Below are positions 36,201 to 46,597 of a stretch of 64,000 nt of DNA, in pieces. The position numbers were made by a program, and so were the translations under genes. Source of the stretch: Portulaca oleracea. Taxonomy: Eukaryota; Streptophyta; Magnoliopsida; Caryophyllales; Portulacaceae. The DNA is taken from contig CM055870.1 in assembly GCA_029582165.1 (NCBI GenBank), forward strand, positions 43,073,513 through 43,137,512, read 5' to 3'. The first letter of the stretch is position 1; each line of letters starts with the position of its first letter. The notes beneath the pieces were generated by a model, which saw only the letters and a program-made list of their open reading frames with translations, made no database searches and was not told the DNA's origin.

Positions 36201-36879
36201 TTATGGACCAGGAGATCAGGGCTTCCTTCCCTGATATAGGATAGTATTTGATGCCTTTGGTAGGCGATATCATTGATGCCTTTGGTAGGCGATGTTCTTG
36301 ATGCCTTTGGTAGGCGATGTTTTTATGCCTTTGGTAGGCGATGTTATTTATGCCTTTGGTAGGCGATGTTATTTATGCCTTTGGTAGGCGATGTTACTTT
36401 AAGGGATTTGGTATCCCGCCCGCACATTAAAATATGGATTGGATGGGTTGAGGAAAACAGTTATGGGTTAAAGGTTTGTAAAACGTTTGATTTGATCCCT
36501 CTCCCTAAAATGAATTGAAATGAACTTAAACTGTTTTAAACGTTAGGGGTAGACATTATTGAGATTTCCCACTCATTTTTTGAAATGTTTTGTTTTCAAG
36601 TGAAGATCTAAATGCTGGGGACGGGAATTAGAAGTGAGGACGACGAGTCTAGAAGTCCTTAAATCTTTTTATTTTGTTTTCGTTATGATGTCTTAAAGTT
36701 GGTTTTGAGTTGTTAGTAGTTACCGTTAGCAGACAGTTATGTTTTCCTTTCTCGCCTTGTGTTCCTTCGGGGATACGGCAGTGACGCCCAAAATGAATTT
36801 GAAAGTCTTCCGCTAAGTTTTGTCTGTTAATGTTAGTTTGACTTTGACTTTTCTATAATTGAATTTCCGGGGCGTTACA
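33206..36879 (+). repeat. 5' LTR of the chromovirus
   Basis: 3674 bp, TG...CA. A TATA box (GTATATATAC, 33535-33544) sits about 330 bp in, followed by teloboxes (AAACCCTAA) and a long C/T-rich leader. A (CCCTAA)4 run is at about 34160-34188. A six-copy tandem of about 25 bp (GATGCCTTTGGTAGGCGATG) spans 36250-36399. The proline-rich frame at 33514-34158 and the frame at 35343-35573 lie wholly in the LTR and are not called as genes. Confidence 0.92.
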
Positions 36880-36882
36880 GAA

Positions 36883-36894
36883 TGGTATCAGAGC
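36883..36894 (+). other. Primer binding site (tRNA-Met type)
   Basis: TGGTATCAGAGC begins four bases after the 5' LTR end, the usual place and sequence for the initiator tRNA-Met primer in plant Ty3/gypsy elements. Confidence 0.9.
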
Positions 36895-37065
36895 TCTGGG
36901 TTGCGACCTAGTAGCTCCTCAGAGTCCTTTAGGATTAGATGGACCTTAGGAAGCTATGTTCGGAGCGATGAGGGTAGGATGGGAAAAAGGGATTCATGCT
37001 TTCTAAAGTTATGCGATTATGAATATAATGGTCTTGGTGTTGCTAATATGTTTTGATTATGTAGG

Positions 37066-37752
37066 ATGGCACAACGCACACACTGTCACCAGCACCCCAC
37101 ACCGTGCTTCCACCGCTACACACCCGTTCCTCCTGGTGGGTACTTGGGGACTCACATGCTGAATTTCTATGATGAGATCGACCGATACACCAAGGATGTC
37201 CCGAACTCCTGCTTGCGTGGCAATGAGGAAGCTCAGGCCAACGCTTTTCTACTCACCTTACGAGACGATCCCTGGTGGGGCCATACTGTGCCGTCGTTGC
37301 TGCCACCCCTGCTTTCGGAGGAGAGGTACCCACACCCGTGCTGTTGGTGTCAGAGGTACCGGGTGGAGTCGGAGCATCGAATCCCGGGGGTCTTTTCTAA
37401 GATCACCCGGATTGGGATGCGCCGAGTAGAGAGGGTCCATGTGAACCCAGCCCCTGCACCAGCTGAGGATCATGAGGATGACCCTGAAGAAGATCCGGAG
37501 GAGGACCCCGCCGAGGATAGCGCCCAGGATCCCGAGCCCGAGGTAACCTCTAGGGTCACGGCATTGCACCCGAGCATGATATTCCACGAGGAGGAGGATG
37601 AGGTGGGCCAGGAAGCAGAGAAGACCCCGAGGAGGGCTCGGGGGATGAGACGAGTGATCCTGAGTGGACTCCAGTTTCAGCGAGGAAGAACCCTCGATGC
37701 AGGAGGATCATCTGAGTGGGATGGCTACGATGTGTTGAGTATTGGTGTATAG
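37066..37752 (+). CDS. Extra ORF of unknown function between PBS and gag
   Basis: An intact 228-codon ORF, which is notable because gag and pol of the same copy are interrupted. The N-terminal part is rich in His, Cys and Pro (RTHCHQHPTPCFH, YPHPCCWCQRYR) and could bind metal. The middle is acidic with EDPEEDP repeats, and the C-terminal part is basic then Gly/Ser-rich. I recognise no family. It lies in sense, 187 bp after the LTR and about 350 bp before gag. Accessory ORFs in this place are known in some plant LTR elements, but I cannot link this one to any. It may be an element gene or a captured host fragment. Confidence 0.5.
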   Translation: MAQRTHCHQHPTPCFHRYTPVPPGGYLGTHMLNFYDEIDRYTKDVPNSCLRGNEEAQANAFLLTLRDDPWWGHTVPSLLPPLLSEERYPHPCCWCQRYRVESEHRIPGVFSKITRIGMRRVERVHVNPAPAPAEDHEDDPEEDPEEDPAEDSAQDPEPEVTSRVTALHPSMIFHEEEDEVGQEAEKTPRRARGMRRVILSGLQFQRGRTLDAGGSSEWDGYDVLSIGV

Positions 37753-38074
37753 TTGTTATGTTGATATTTTTGTTAAACTGTGATATAATCTGAATATTGA
37801 CTTGTTGTTTCTTTTGGGTAATTGTCCCGATGGGGAATATTGTACATAATTACATTGGTGTATAGAAATATTGTTTTGTGACCTTGCAAAATGTGATGAA
37901 AATTCATGAAATAAACTGTTGACATAAGAAATTACTTGGTGAAATAGAATTACGTTTTCGTATTTTTTAGCACCCTATGAGAAGACCGGACCAAGTAGCT
38001 ACCTTTAGTATGATGTTGAGACTATGGATTGGAAAACCCCTTTAAGTAGACTAAACCGACCCTTTGAATCAGGA

Positions 38075-39331
38075 TGTCGGACGTGAACGGTACTCAACCT
38101 AACCATGGTACTCGGGAGCGTACACGGTGATGTGACAGCGCCCTCAAGCCGCAATCGAATGGCGCTGGCTCATTTGATACCAGGGTCGAGTACAACAACA
38201 CCGGGGAACGACCTTGCTAGCATGCTAATGATTGAGATGCTCGGCAAGCGAGGACCTGCGAGGAAAGTGGTGGATCGACAAGGAGGAGGGAGGGAAGATG
38301 ACCCCTCCGCTCTTCTCCAAAGGTTCAACAGCTTCAACCCGCCCACTTACACAGGGGTAGCTGACCCCAAAGTCTTTGAAGATTGGGTTAGAAAGATTGA
38401 AAAGATTTTTGACACAACCCGCTGTCCCAAGGAGCTAAGGGTGGACTTTGCTGCGTACCATCTGAAAGAGGAGGCCGATCTATGGTGGGCCAGCGTGAAG
38501 GAGATCTGGTGAGCGGGTTTCGACTGGAACCATTTTAAGGTGGTGCTAAAGGATCGATTTTACCCAATTTCCCTCCAGAAGGCAAAAGAAAAAGAATTCA
38601 TGAATCTGCGTCAAGGGGAAACTAGCGTGCTTGCCTACTCTGCAAAGTTCACTGAACTATCTCGTTTTGCATCTGCTTGGGTAGCCACTGAGCAGTTAAG
38701 GATGGACCGCTTCTGGGATGGATTGAATTGAAGGATTCAGGATCGCATGTCATTACGGGAGTTCACGTCTTACCAGAACATGCTGAACGTTGCCCTCACT
38801 GTAGAAAGGGTGATGCATGACATGGAACGACAGTTAGGCATACGGGGGCAAAAGAGGAAAGAACCACCCCGTTTTAACCCACCTCAACATTACCAGGAGA
38901 AGAGGTTCCGCCCTAACAACTGGCAGGGAAACCAGTCTTCGGGGCATAGGCCATCGAATATTCCAACCTGCAAGGTTTGTGGTCGACCAGGCCATTATCC
39001 ACGGGATTGTAGAGCAAGGAACGTGCCAGGGGGATGTTTCAACTGCGGGAGTTTCCAACATCAGGTACGTCAGTGCCCTCAGCAGCCGACAGGGGGCCGA
39101 AGTGGAGGGAACAATGGAAGCAACGGAAATAATGGGAACAATGGGAATAACGGGAATTGGAGAGCCCCGCAGACAACATATCAAAACGGGGAGGCTATAA
39201 TGGGAACCAAAGGCCACAACAGCAAAACCAAGGTGGATCTGGTGGAAATCAGAATAACCGAGGGAGGCCAGCAAACCCGCCTCGTCCACAATAACAACCG
39301 CAGCGCAACGCAGGAGGACGGGTATACGTAA
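38075..39331 (+). pseudogene. gag of the chromovirus, with in-frame stops
   Basis: A single frame from 38105 is interrupted by TGA at 38510-38512 and TGA at 38729-38731. The capsid-like gag core lies at 38320-38830 (FEDWVRKIEKIFDTTRCP, FMNLRQGETSVLAYSAKFTEL). Two zinc knuckles follow: CKVCGRPGHYPRDC (about 38970-39012) and CFNCGSFQHQVRQC (about 39036-39077). A frameshift near 39190 separates gag from pol. The true start may be the ATG at 38073, but that frame soon stops and is out of phase with the core. Confidence 0.85.
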
Positions 39332-42300
39332 TGAGGAAAGAAGAGGCTGAGAATGAAGCAGATGTTGTCACGGGTACCTTCTCTCTCCACCTCTACACTA
39401 TATCTGTTTTGTTTGATTCTGGTGCCAGTCATTCTTTTGTTGGACGAGCTATAGTAGAGAAGGCTAAGATGAAACCCTCGGAAAATAGTAAGCCTATGTC
39501 TGTAGCCCTACCTACCAGGGATACCATTAGTTGTGGAGAGTTATATGGTGGATGTCCTATAGTGATAGCAGGACAGGAGTTTGAGGCCGACCTTTATATG
39601 TTTGACCTAATGGAGTTCGGCGTTATTTTGGGGATGGACTGGTTAGCAAAATATAGAGCTCAGATAGATTGTTATAAGCAAAAGGTGACCCTAATGGGAC
39701 CGAACGAAAAGAAAGTAGTACATTGGAGTGATAGGCATCTTCAGAGTGTGCGGATCATCTCTGCCCTCAAGGCCCAGAGGTTGTTGGGTCAAGGTTGTGA
39801 AGGATATCTATGCAACGTAATCGACACCAAGGTGGAGGAGCTTACGATTGAGAATATCCCGGTAGTGCAGGAGTATTCTGATGTATTTCCCGAGGAGATC
39901 CCGGGTCTGCCTCCAATCAGGCAGGTAGATTTCTGCATCGATTTGGAGCAGGGCACTGTTTCAAAAGCCCCATATCGCATGGCGCCCGCAGAGCTTAGGA
40001 GTTAAAGACTAATTTGGGACGGTATTAGAAAGGGGTATATCCGACCCAGCACGTCACCATGGGGAGCACCTGTGCTGTTCGTGAAGAAGAAAGATGGTAG
40101 CATGAGGTTGTGCATCGATTACCGAGAGTTGAACAAGATTACCATCAAGAATCGTTATCCTCTACCTCGTATTGATGATCTTTTCGACCAGTTGCGAGGA
40201 GCAACAACGTTTTCTAAGATAGACACGAGAGGAGTTATCATCAGTTGAGAATTCGCGAAGAAGATATCTCTAAAACCGCATTCCGAACTCGGTATGGTCA
40301 TTATGAGTTCGTGGTAATGCCTTTTGGGCTTACAAATGCCCTAGCCGCTTTCATGGATTTGATGAACAGAGTGTTCGAGCCGTTCCTGGATAAGTTTGTA
40401 GTGGTATTCATCGACGACATATTGGTATACTCAGGGACACGGGAGGAGCATGCGAATCATCTGAGAGAAGTCTTGTGACTCTAAGGAGCAACAAGCTTTA
40501 CGAAGCTTAAGAAGTGTGAGTTTTGGTTGGAACAAGTAGCGTTCTTAGGACATGTGGTGTCTAAGGAAGGAGTGGCAGTAGACCCTCAAAAGGTGGAGGC
40601 CATCACCAAGTGGCCGACACCGAAGAATGCCACGGAGATTAGGAGTTTTCTGGGTTTGGCAGGGTATTATAGGAAGTTCGTGCAAGATTTCTCAAAAATC
40701 GCCACCCCGTTGACCAATTTGACTCGGAAGTCAATAAAGTTCGCATGGTCGGAAAAATGTGAGCAAGCATTCCAGGAATTGAAGAAGAGGCTTACCTCGG
40801 CCCCTATTCTTGCCTTACCTCAAGGGAACGAAGGTTTTGTTATCTACAGTGACGCATCGCATGGTGGATTGGGTTGTGTGCTCATGCAGGAAGGGAAGGT
40901 GATTGCATATGCATCCAGGCAACTGAAGACGCATGAGAAGAATTACCCCACTCATGACACAGGTTGGCGTGATGGTTTTTGCGCTTAAGATTTGGAGGCA
41001 TTATCTTTATGGAGTACACTGCGAGATATTCACAGACCATCAGAGTTTGAAGTACCTTTTCACGTAAAAGGAGCTGAACCTCAGGCAGACAAGATGGTTA
41101 GAGTTTCTGAAGGATTACGATGTGAATTTCCAATATCATCCCGGAAAGGCAAATGTAGTGGCTGATGCCCTGAGTAGAAGACCGTATCCTGCTATAAACC
41201 ACTTGATGATGATACCGCACGAGTTGTGCGAGGAGTTTAGGAGATTGGAGATTAATGTGGTAACATCTGGGAAGAAAGCTGTATTGAATGCCATGGAATT
41301 ACAACCTACTCTAATGGAGGAGATCAAGAGAACTCAAGAACTGGACTTACAGCTTGTCAAGATACGGGGAGAAGTGTTGCAAGGGAAAGCCCCTGGCTTT
41401 GTGATCCACGAAGATGGTACATTACGGTTACATAACCGCGTCTGTGTACCCAACATGGAGGAGTTGAAGAGGAGGATCTTAGAAGAGGGGCACAGTACGC
41501 CATATTCCGTACACTCGGGAGGAAATAAGCTTTACAAGGACCTGAAACAGATGTTCTGGTGGAGTAATATGAAACAAGAAGTGGCAGACTTTGTGGCAAG
41601 GTGCCTTACATGCCAGCGAGTCAAGGCAGAGCATCAACGACCAGCCGGACTTCTGCAACCTTTAGACGTCCCTGAGTGGAAATGGGATTCGATATCAATG
41701 GATTTTGTGATAGGACTACCAAGGACCAGGCGGAAACACAATGCAATATGGGTGATTGTAGATCGTTTGACCAAGTCAGCTCATTTCCTAGCCATCGCCA
41801 ACAATTGGTCCCTAGATCAGCTAGCTCAAGCCTATGTAAGGGAGATTGTAAGGTTACACGGAGTACCCAGTTCTATAGTCTCAGACAGAGATACCAGATT
41901 CCAGTCTGGTTTTTGGAAAAAGTTACAAGAGGCGTTTGGCACAAAGCTCAAGTTCAGCACCGCATTTCACCCAGCTACAGATGGGCAGACAGAGAGGACC
42001 ATCCAAACCCTCGAAGATATGCTGCGAGCATGCGCTTTAGATTTCAAAGACTCGTGGGATGACGAGTTGACTCTCATTGAGTTCTCATACAACAACAGCT
42101 ACCATGCTAGCATAGGGATGTCACCCTTCGAAGCTTTGTATGGAAGGAGATGTAGAACTCCCCTATGTTGGCAGGACATCGATGAAGCTCTAACGATCGG
42201 ACCGGACCTAATACAGGCCACTACTCAGAAGGTTCGAATCATTCAAGACAAGATGAAGGCAGCACAAAGTCGACAAAAGAGTTATGCTGACAGAAGGAGA

Positions 42301-42741
42301 AGACCTTTGGAGTTCGAAGTAGGAGAATATGTGTTTTTACGGGTTTCACCCACGAAGGGAGTTATGAGATTCGGCCAGTCGGGGAAGTTGACACCAAGGT
42401 TTATCGGGCCATACCCAATTTTGGAACGCATCGGAGAAGTCGCCTACAAGTTACAGCTGCCGGGAGAACTCCCCAGAGTGCACAATGTCTTCCATGTGTC
42501 ACAACTCAGGAAATATGTTCCGGACCCGACCCATGTGATTGATCCCGAGCCGCTTCAGCTGCAAGAAGATCTGAGCTATGAAGAGCAGCCGCTAGAAATA
42601 TTGGACCGTAGAGAAAAGCAGCTTAGGAGGAAAGTAGTTCCCTTGGTAAAAGTACGATGGGCGAATCATACCACAACGGAAGCAACCTGGGAAACAGAAG
42701 ACGAAATGAGGAAGAAGTACCCTCACTTGTTCCAAGCCTAA
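39332..42741 (+). pseudogene. pol of the chromovirus: protease, RT, RNase H, integrase, chromodomain; frameshifted
   Basis: Protease with LFDSGASHSFVG near 39410. The RT palm spans 40060-40480 with PFGLTNA and FIDDILVYS. RNase H ([15 protein letters not shown], near 40845) has a frameshift near 40970 and a TAA at 41065-41067. Integrase has its HHCC region near 41500-41600 (HSGGNK, CLTCQRVKA) and core near 41690-42130 (MDFVIGLP, VSDRDTRF, HPATDGQTERT). The last 200 residues (GPYPILERIGEVAYKLQLP, then a chromodomain-like KVRWANHTTTEATWE) run to the TAA at 42739. Other lesions: a probable 1-base loss near 40000 followed by TAA, a frameshift near 40230 and one near 40478. The 539-codon 3' part from 41122 is intact. 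Confidence 0.9.
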
Positions 42742-42751
42742 GGCGCGTCAA

Positions 42752-42894
42752 GTTTCGGGGACGAAACTTCTTTTAAGAAGGTAATGATGTAAAACCTCGA
42801 GTTTTAGGAGGAATGAAACCGTTAGTTTTCCTTACCGGACCGTTAGGGTTAAGTTTAAGTTTCGAGGACGAAACTTCTTTTAAGAAGGTAATGA
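42752..42894 (+). repeat. Duplicated polypurine-tract region before the 3' LTR
   Basis: The block GGACGAAACTTCTTTTAAGA and the following GGTAATGATGTAAAACC occur twice, at about 42758-42794 and 42864-42900. The first copy runs into CTCGAGTTTTAGGAGG instead of the LTR sequence; only the second is joined to the true 3' LTR at 42895. Confidence 0.8.
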
Positions 42895-45800
42895 TGTAAA
42901 ACCCCGAAAAATCCAACGATGTTGACCGTGACGTCGTTAATAAAATAGGTTTGACTTCGTTATTTACTGTTGTTCGTAATGTGTTTATTTATGCTAACGC
43001 TTGAGCTCGTAGGACCGTTGAGGGGCTAACAAGGGTAGAATAGTAATTTCCACTGGTTAATATTATTATGTGATTAATTACGTGAATATTATTTGCTATG
43101 TGATTATATGATTATTAGTATTAATATTATTATTACTATTATTAGTAATTCTTTAAATCTGTTTTTAGCTTAATGGGTTGGGTTAGGAATAGGATTAGTT
43201 AATTGGGCCTAATTAAATGGGTAGTATATATACACCTCTCCTTCCCCTCTCAAACCCTAAACCCTAATTCCCTCTCTCAAACCCTAACCCACAACCCCTC
43301 TCTCTCTCCCTCTCTCGGCCAGCAGCCAGCCGCCAACCCCAGCGCCACCGCAGCTCGCCGGAAACCACCGCCGCAACCACCTTCTTCCGCCCTCCTCTTT
43401 CCTTCCTTCTTTTTCTTCTTCCTTGTCCCCTGCCTCTGCTTCGCACCAGACGACCACCACCGTCACCCCCACCAGCGTCGCCTCCCGACCACCGCAGGCA
43501 ACCACCACGGGATCCCATCATCGCCGGTAACCGCTATTCTTTTCTCCTTTTCTTCTTTCTTTTTCTCTCTCTTTCCTCCCTTGCGCTAACCGGTTGTTTC
43601 GCCGCCATCACCGCCGGCCACCGCGACCCTTGGCGTCGCCGTCGCTGCCCGACCACCAGACGACCTCTGCCCCGCCACCCTAACGTCGCCGGAGCCCTCC
43701 CCGGTCGAAGGAAAGCAGTCAACTACCACCATCCGTTGTTGCTGCTTTTCCGACCCCAACCACCGGCTGCCACTGCAACTTCCGACGCCGCCCCTGACCG
43801 TCCGACAACCACCGCCCGACGCCAACACCCTGCCGCCCGCCGCCCAGAACCACCGAGAAACACCCCTGCGTAAAACCCTAACCCTAACCCTAACCCTAAC
43901 CTAATCTGTTCTAACTGATTCTTTTCCTTTTCTTTTTCTTTTATTTTTCTTGTTTTAATATTAAAAATCTGGTTATATATATATTTGTAATTTTTATTGT
44001 TATTAAATCTTTAATTTTTGTAATTAGGGGAAATTATTTGTAATTATTTTCTTGGTTGTAATTATGTGTAAATAATTATTTGTTATGTGTTTTTTGTTTA
44101 CTTGTTATGTGTAATTTTATGTTATAAATTGTAATTAGATTTAGGTTGTAATAGTTGATTATTAGGTTTGAAAGTGATTCTTTAATATTCTTTATATTCT
44201 TTACATGAATCGTTTAGACCACAATATTATTGTATGTACGAATTTGGAAATTTATTACTTAGGTTAAATTCTTGAATGTTTAGTTGTTTAATCGTTAAGT
44301 CCTTTATTGTTTCTTAAAAATAAATCTTGTTAAGTTTGTTAAATGAATTAGGTTAGTTTCTTGTTATTAAAACTTTAAATTCTTGATTAGTAGTTATATG
44401 TTTATCGTACTTTATATGTTCTTTGTTTTCTTTAAAGGTTATTCATGTTAAGGTTGTTAGATAAATTAGGTGGTCTTAATAGAAGTGCGATTCTTGTTTA
44501 AGTAATTCTTGAATCTTGATGGAGTCTAGTAAAAAGAATTAGTTGTTGGAATTAGTGATTGGTAGTTTTAATGTTTTCTAAGTTCTTTATGTTTCTTTTA
44601 CATGTAACCTAAGTCTTTCTTGATTCTTGTTTAAAGAAATCGCATGTTTAACCACCTTTGTTTTACCTTGTGAAATTCTTGTTGTAATATTTTAATTAAT
44701 TCATGTTTTAAAATCCTTAAAGCCTTGTTTACACGTTTTATGTTCAAAGTAATTTTATTTCACTGTACGACTTGAGTTTTAAATAAAGTGTTACTAAGGT
44801 GTTCTCGTTTTAGTAAGTTTACTTCTACAAGTTTGATTGTTGAACCTAAGTTAGAGTTGGACCTTGTATCTTTGACCCTAAGTTACTGTTTTAAGCCCAA
44901 ATTAGAACCCCAAGACCGATTAGTAAAAGTTAGAACCGAAATAACTAATTTATTAAAGAACCGGTAACGGGACAGTTTCGTTAGTGTCTAAAGATCGAGT
45001 CACCACGGTTAGTGTAGTTGTCTTTTGATCAAATCCTTTGGACTGGAGGTTCCCTTAGATGTTAGGAACCATAGGATATTTACGGATTGAACGTTTGATT
45101 TGTATAGCCCGAGTTATAACCGTTTTACCAGAACCTGTCAGAACTGGACCAATGGGAAAGACGGGTGTTTTTGGAGTCCTTCGGGACTGTTTTGGGCTTA
45201 ATCACCAACATAGAAGTTTTAGTAGACATCTCGAGGTTTCCGAAAAGTCCAGAACCAGCCCCGTAGGATGTCGGGAAGTCGAGTTGTGACTCGTTTTATG
45301 TGAACGTTATAATCTGTCCTCTACTTGCTTCTTTTTATAATAATTGTTGAGTGAAAATAATATGTGATCTTGTTATGTGTTTTATTGGAGGTGTTAAGTG
45401 TAATTTCATAAATGATAGGAACCTAAGTGTTCCTAGGGTATGGGTTAGGTAGTTAATAGTTAATACTAACTTCGTTAGAACGCGTTTTGATTAGATAATT
45501 ATTCTTATTCTAGGCCCGAGTTAGTGCGAGACGTTAGTGAGCTCAAGTGTGTTCTTCTTTTGCTGTGCTGTGAAGTATATCAGGTAATTGTCTATGCTCT
45601 AATCCCCACCGGGATGCTCTTTAAATGTGTTTGATGTTTTATAATCTATTTTGAGAATTGCATCCCGAAAGGGGACTTTTGTGGAAATACGACCATCTGT
45701 TTTGATAATCTTTTGATTCGATTGTGATCTTGGTTTATTTGAGTTGAGAAATTGGATGGTCTTTTATTCGAAGTTTTGTTAATGGTTTTGATAACTTGGG

Positions 45801-46592
45801 ATGGTTTGACTTGAGAGTCGTGAGTTGAGTTTGAATATTGTATAAATAATTCAAGTGGAAACGTTAAGCGGGTTTCGGGGGATAACCTGTTGTGCAGGTG
45901 TAACAACCTGCAGGGTTATGGACCAGGAGATCAGGGCTTCCTTCCCTGATATAGGATAGTATTTGATGCCTTTGGTAGGCGATATCATTGATGCCTTTGG
46001 TAGGCGATGTTCTTGATGCCTTTGGTAGGCGATGTTTTTATGCCTTTGGTAGGCGATGTTATTTATGCCTTTGGTAGGCGATGTTATTTATGCCTTTGGT
46101 AGGCGATGTTACTTTAAGGGATTTGGTATCCCGCCCGCACATTAAAATATGGATTGGATGGGTTGAGGAAAACAGTTAAGGGTTAAAGGTTTGTAAAACG
46201 TTTGATTTGATCCCTCTCCCTAAAATGAATTGAAATGAACTTAAACTGTTTTAAACGTTAGGGGTAGACATTATTGAGATTTCCCACTCATTTTTGAAAT
46301 GTTTTGTTTTCAGGTGAAGATCTAAATGCTGGGGACGGGAATTAGAAGTGAGGACGACGAGTCTAGAAGTCCTTAAATCTTTTTATTTTGTTTTCGTTAT
46401 GATGTCTTAAAGTTGGTTTTGAGTTGTTAGTAGTTACCGTTAGCGGTGATTATGTTTTCCTTTCTCGCCTTGTGTTCCTTCGGGGATACGGCAGTGACGC
46501 CCAAACTGAATTTGAAAGTCTTCCGCTAAGTTTTGTCTGTTAACGTTAGTTTGACTTTGACTTTTCTATAATTGAATTTCCGGGGCGTTACA
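42895..46592 (+). repeat. 3' LTR of the chromovirus
   Basis: 3698 bp and nearly identical to the 5' LTR, with about 20 scattered single-base or 1-bp indel differences seen by eye. The exceptions are two patches in the C-rich leader (43315-43360 and 43434-43485) where the sequences are clearly different. TATA at about 43223, (CCCTAA)4 at about 43875, and the 25-bp tandem at 45964-46112 are conserved. Confidence 0.92.
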
Positions 46593-46597
46593 TAAAT

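Larger units (their letters stand above)
33206..46592 (+). mobile_element. Complete 13.4-kb Ty3/gypsy chromovirus (Tekay/Del-like)
   Basis: Bounded by the perfect 5-bp duplication TAAAT (33201-33205, 46593-46597), with TGTAAAAC...GCGTTACA LTRs of 3674 and 3698 bp. The PBS TGGTATCAGAGC (36883-36894) fits initiator tRNA-Met. The order of protease, reverse transcriptase, RNase H, integrase and a C-terminal chromodomain-like region is that of a chromovirus. The GGACGAAACTTC motif before the 3' LTR is typical of the Tekay/Del lineage. The gag and pol frames are broken several times, so the copy is not autonomous. Confidence 0.92.

Noticed and set aside
39329..39333. TAATG overlap between gag stop and pol ATG as a reinitiation signal
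   Set aside because: The pol frame extends upstream as the normal gag tail in another frame, so the overlap is a by-product of a frameshift near 39190.
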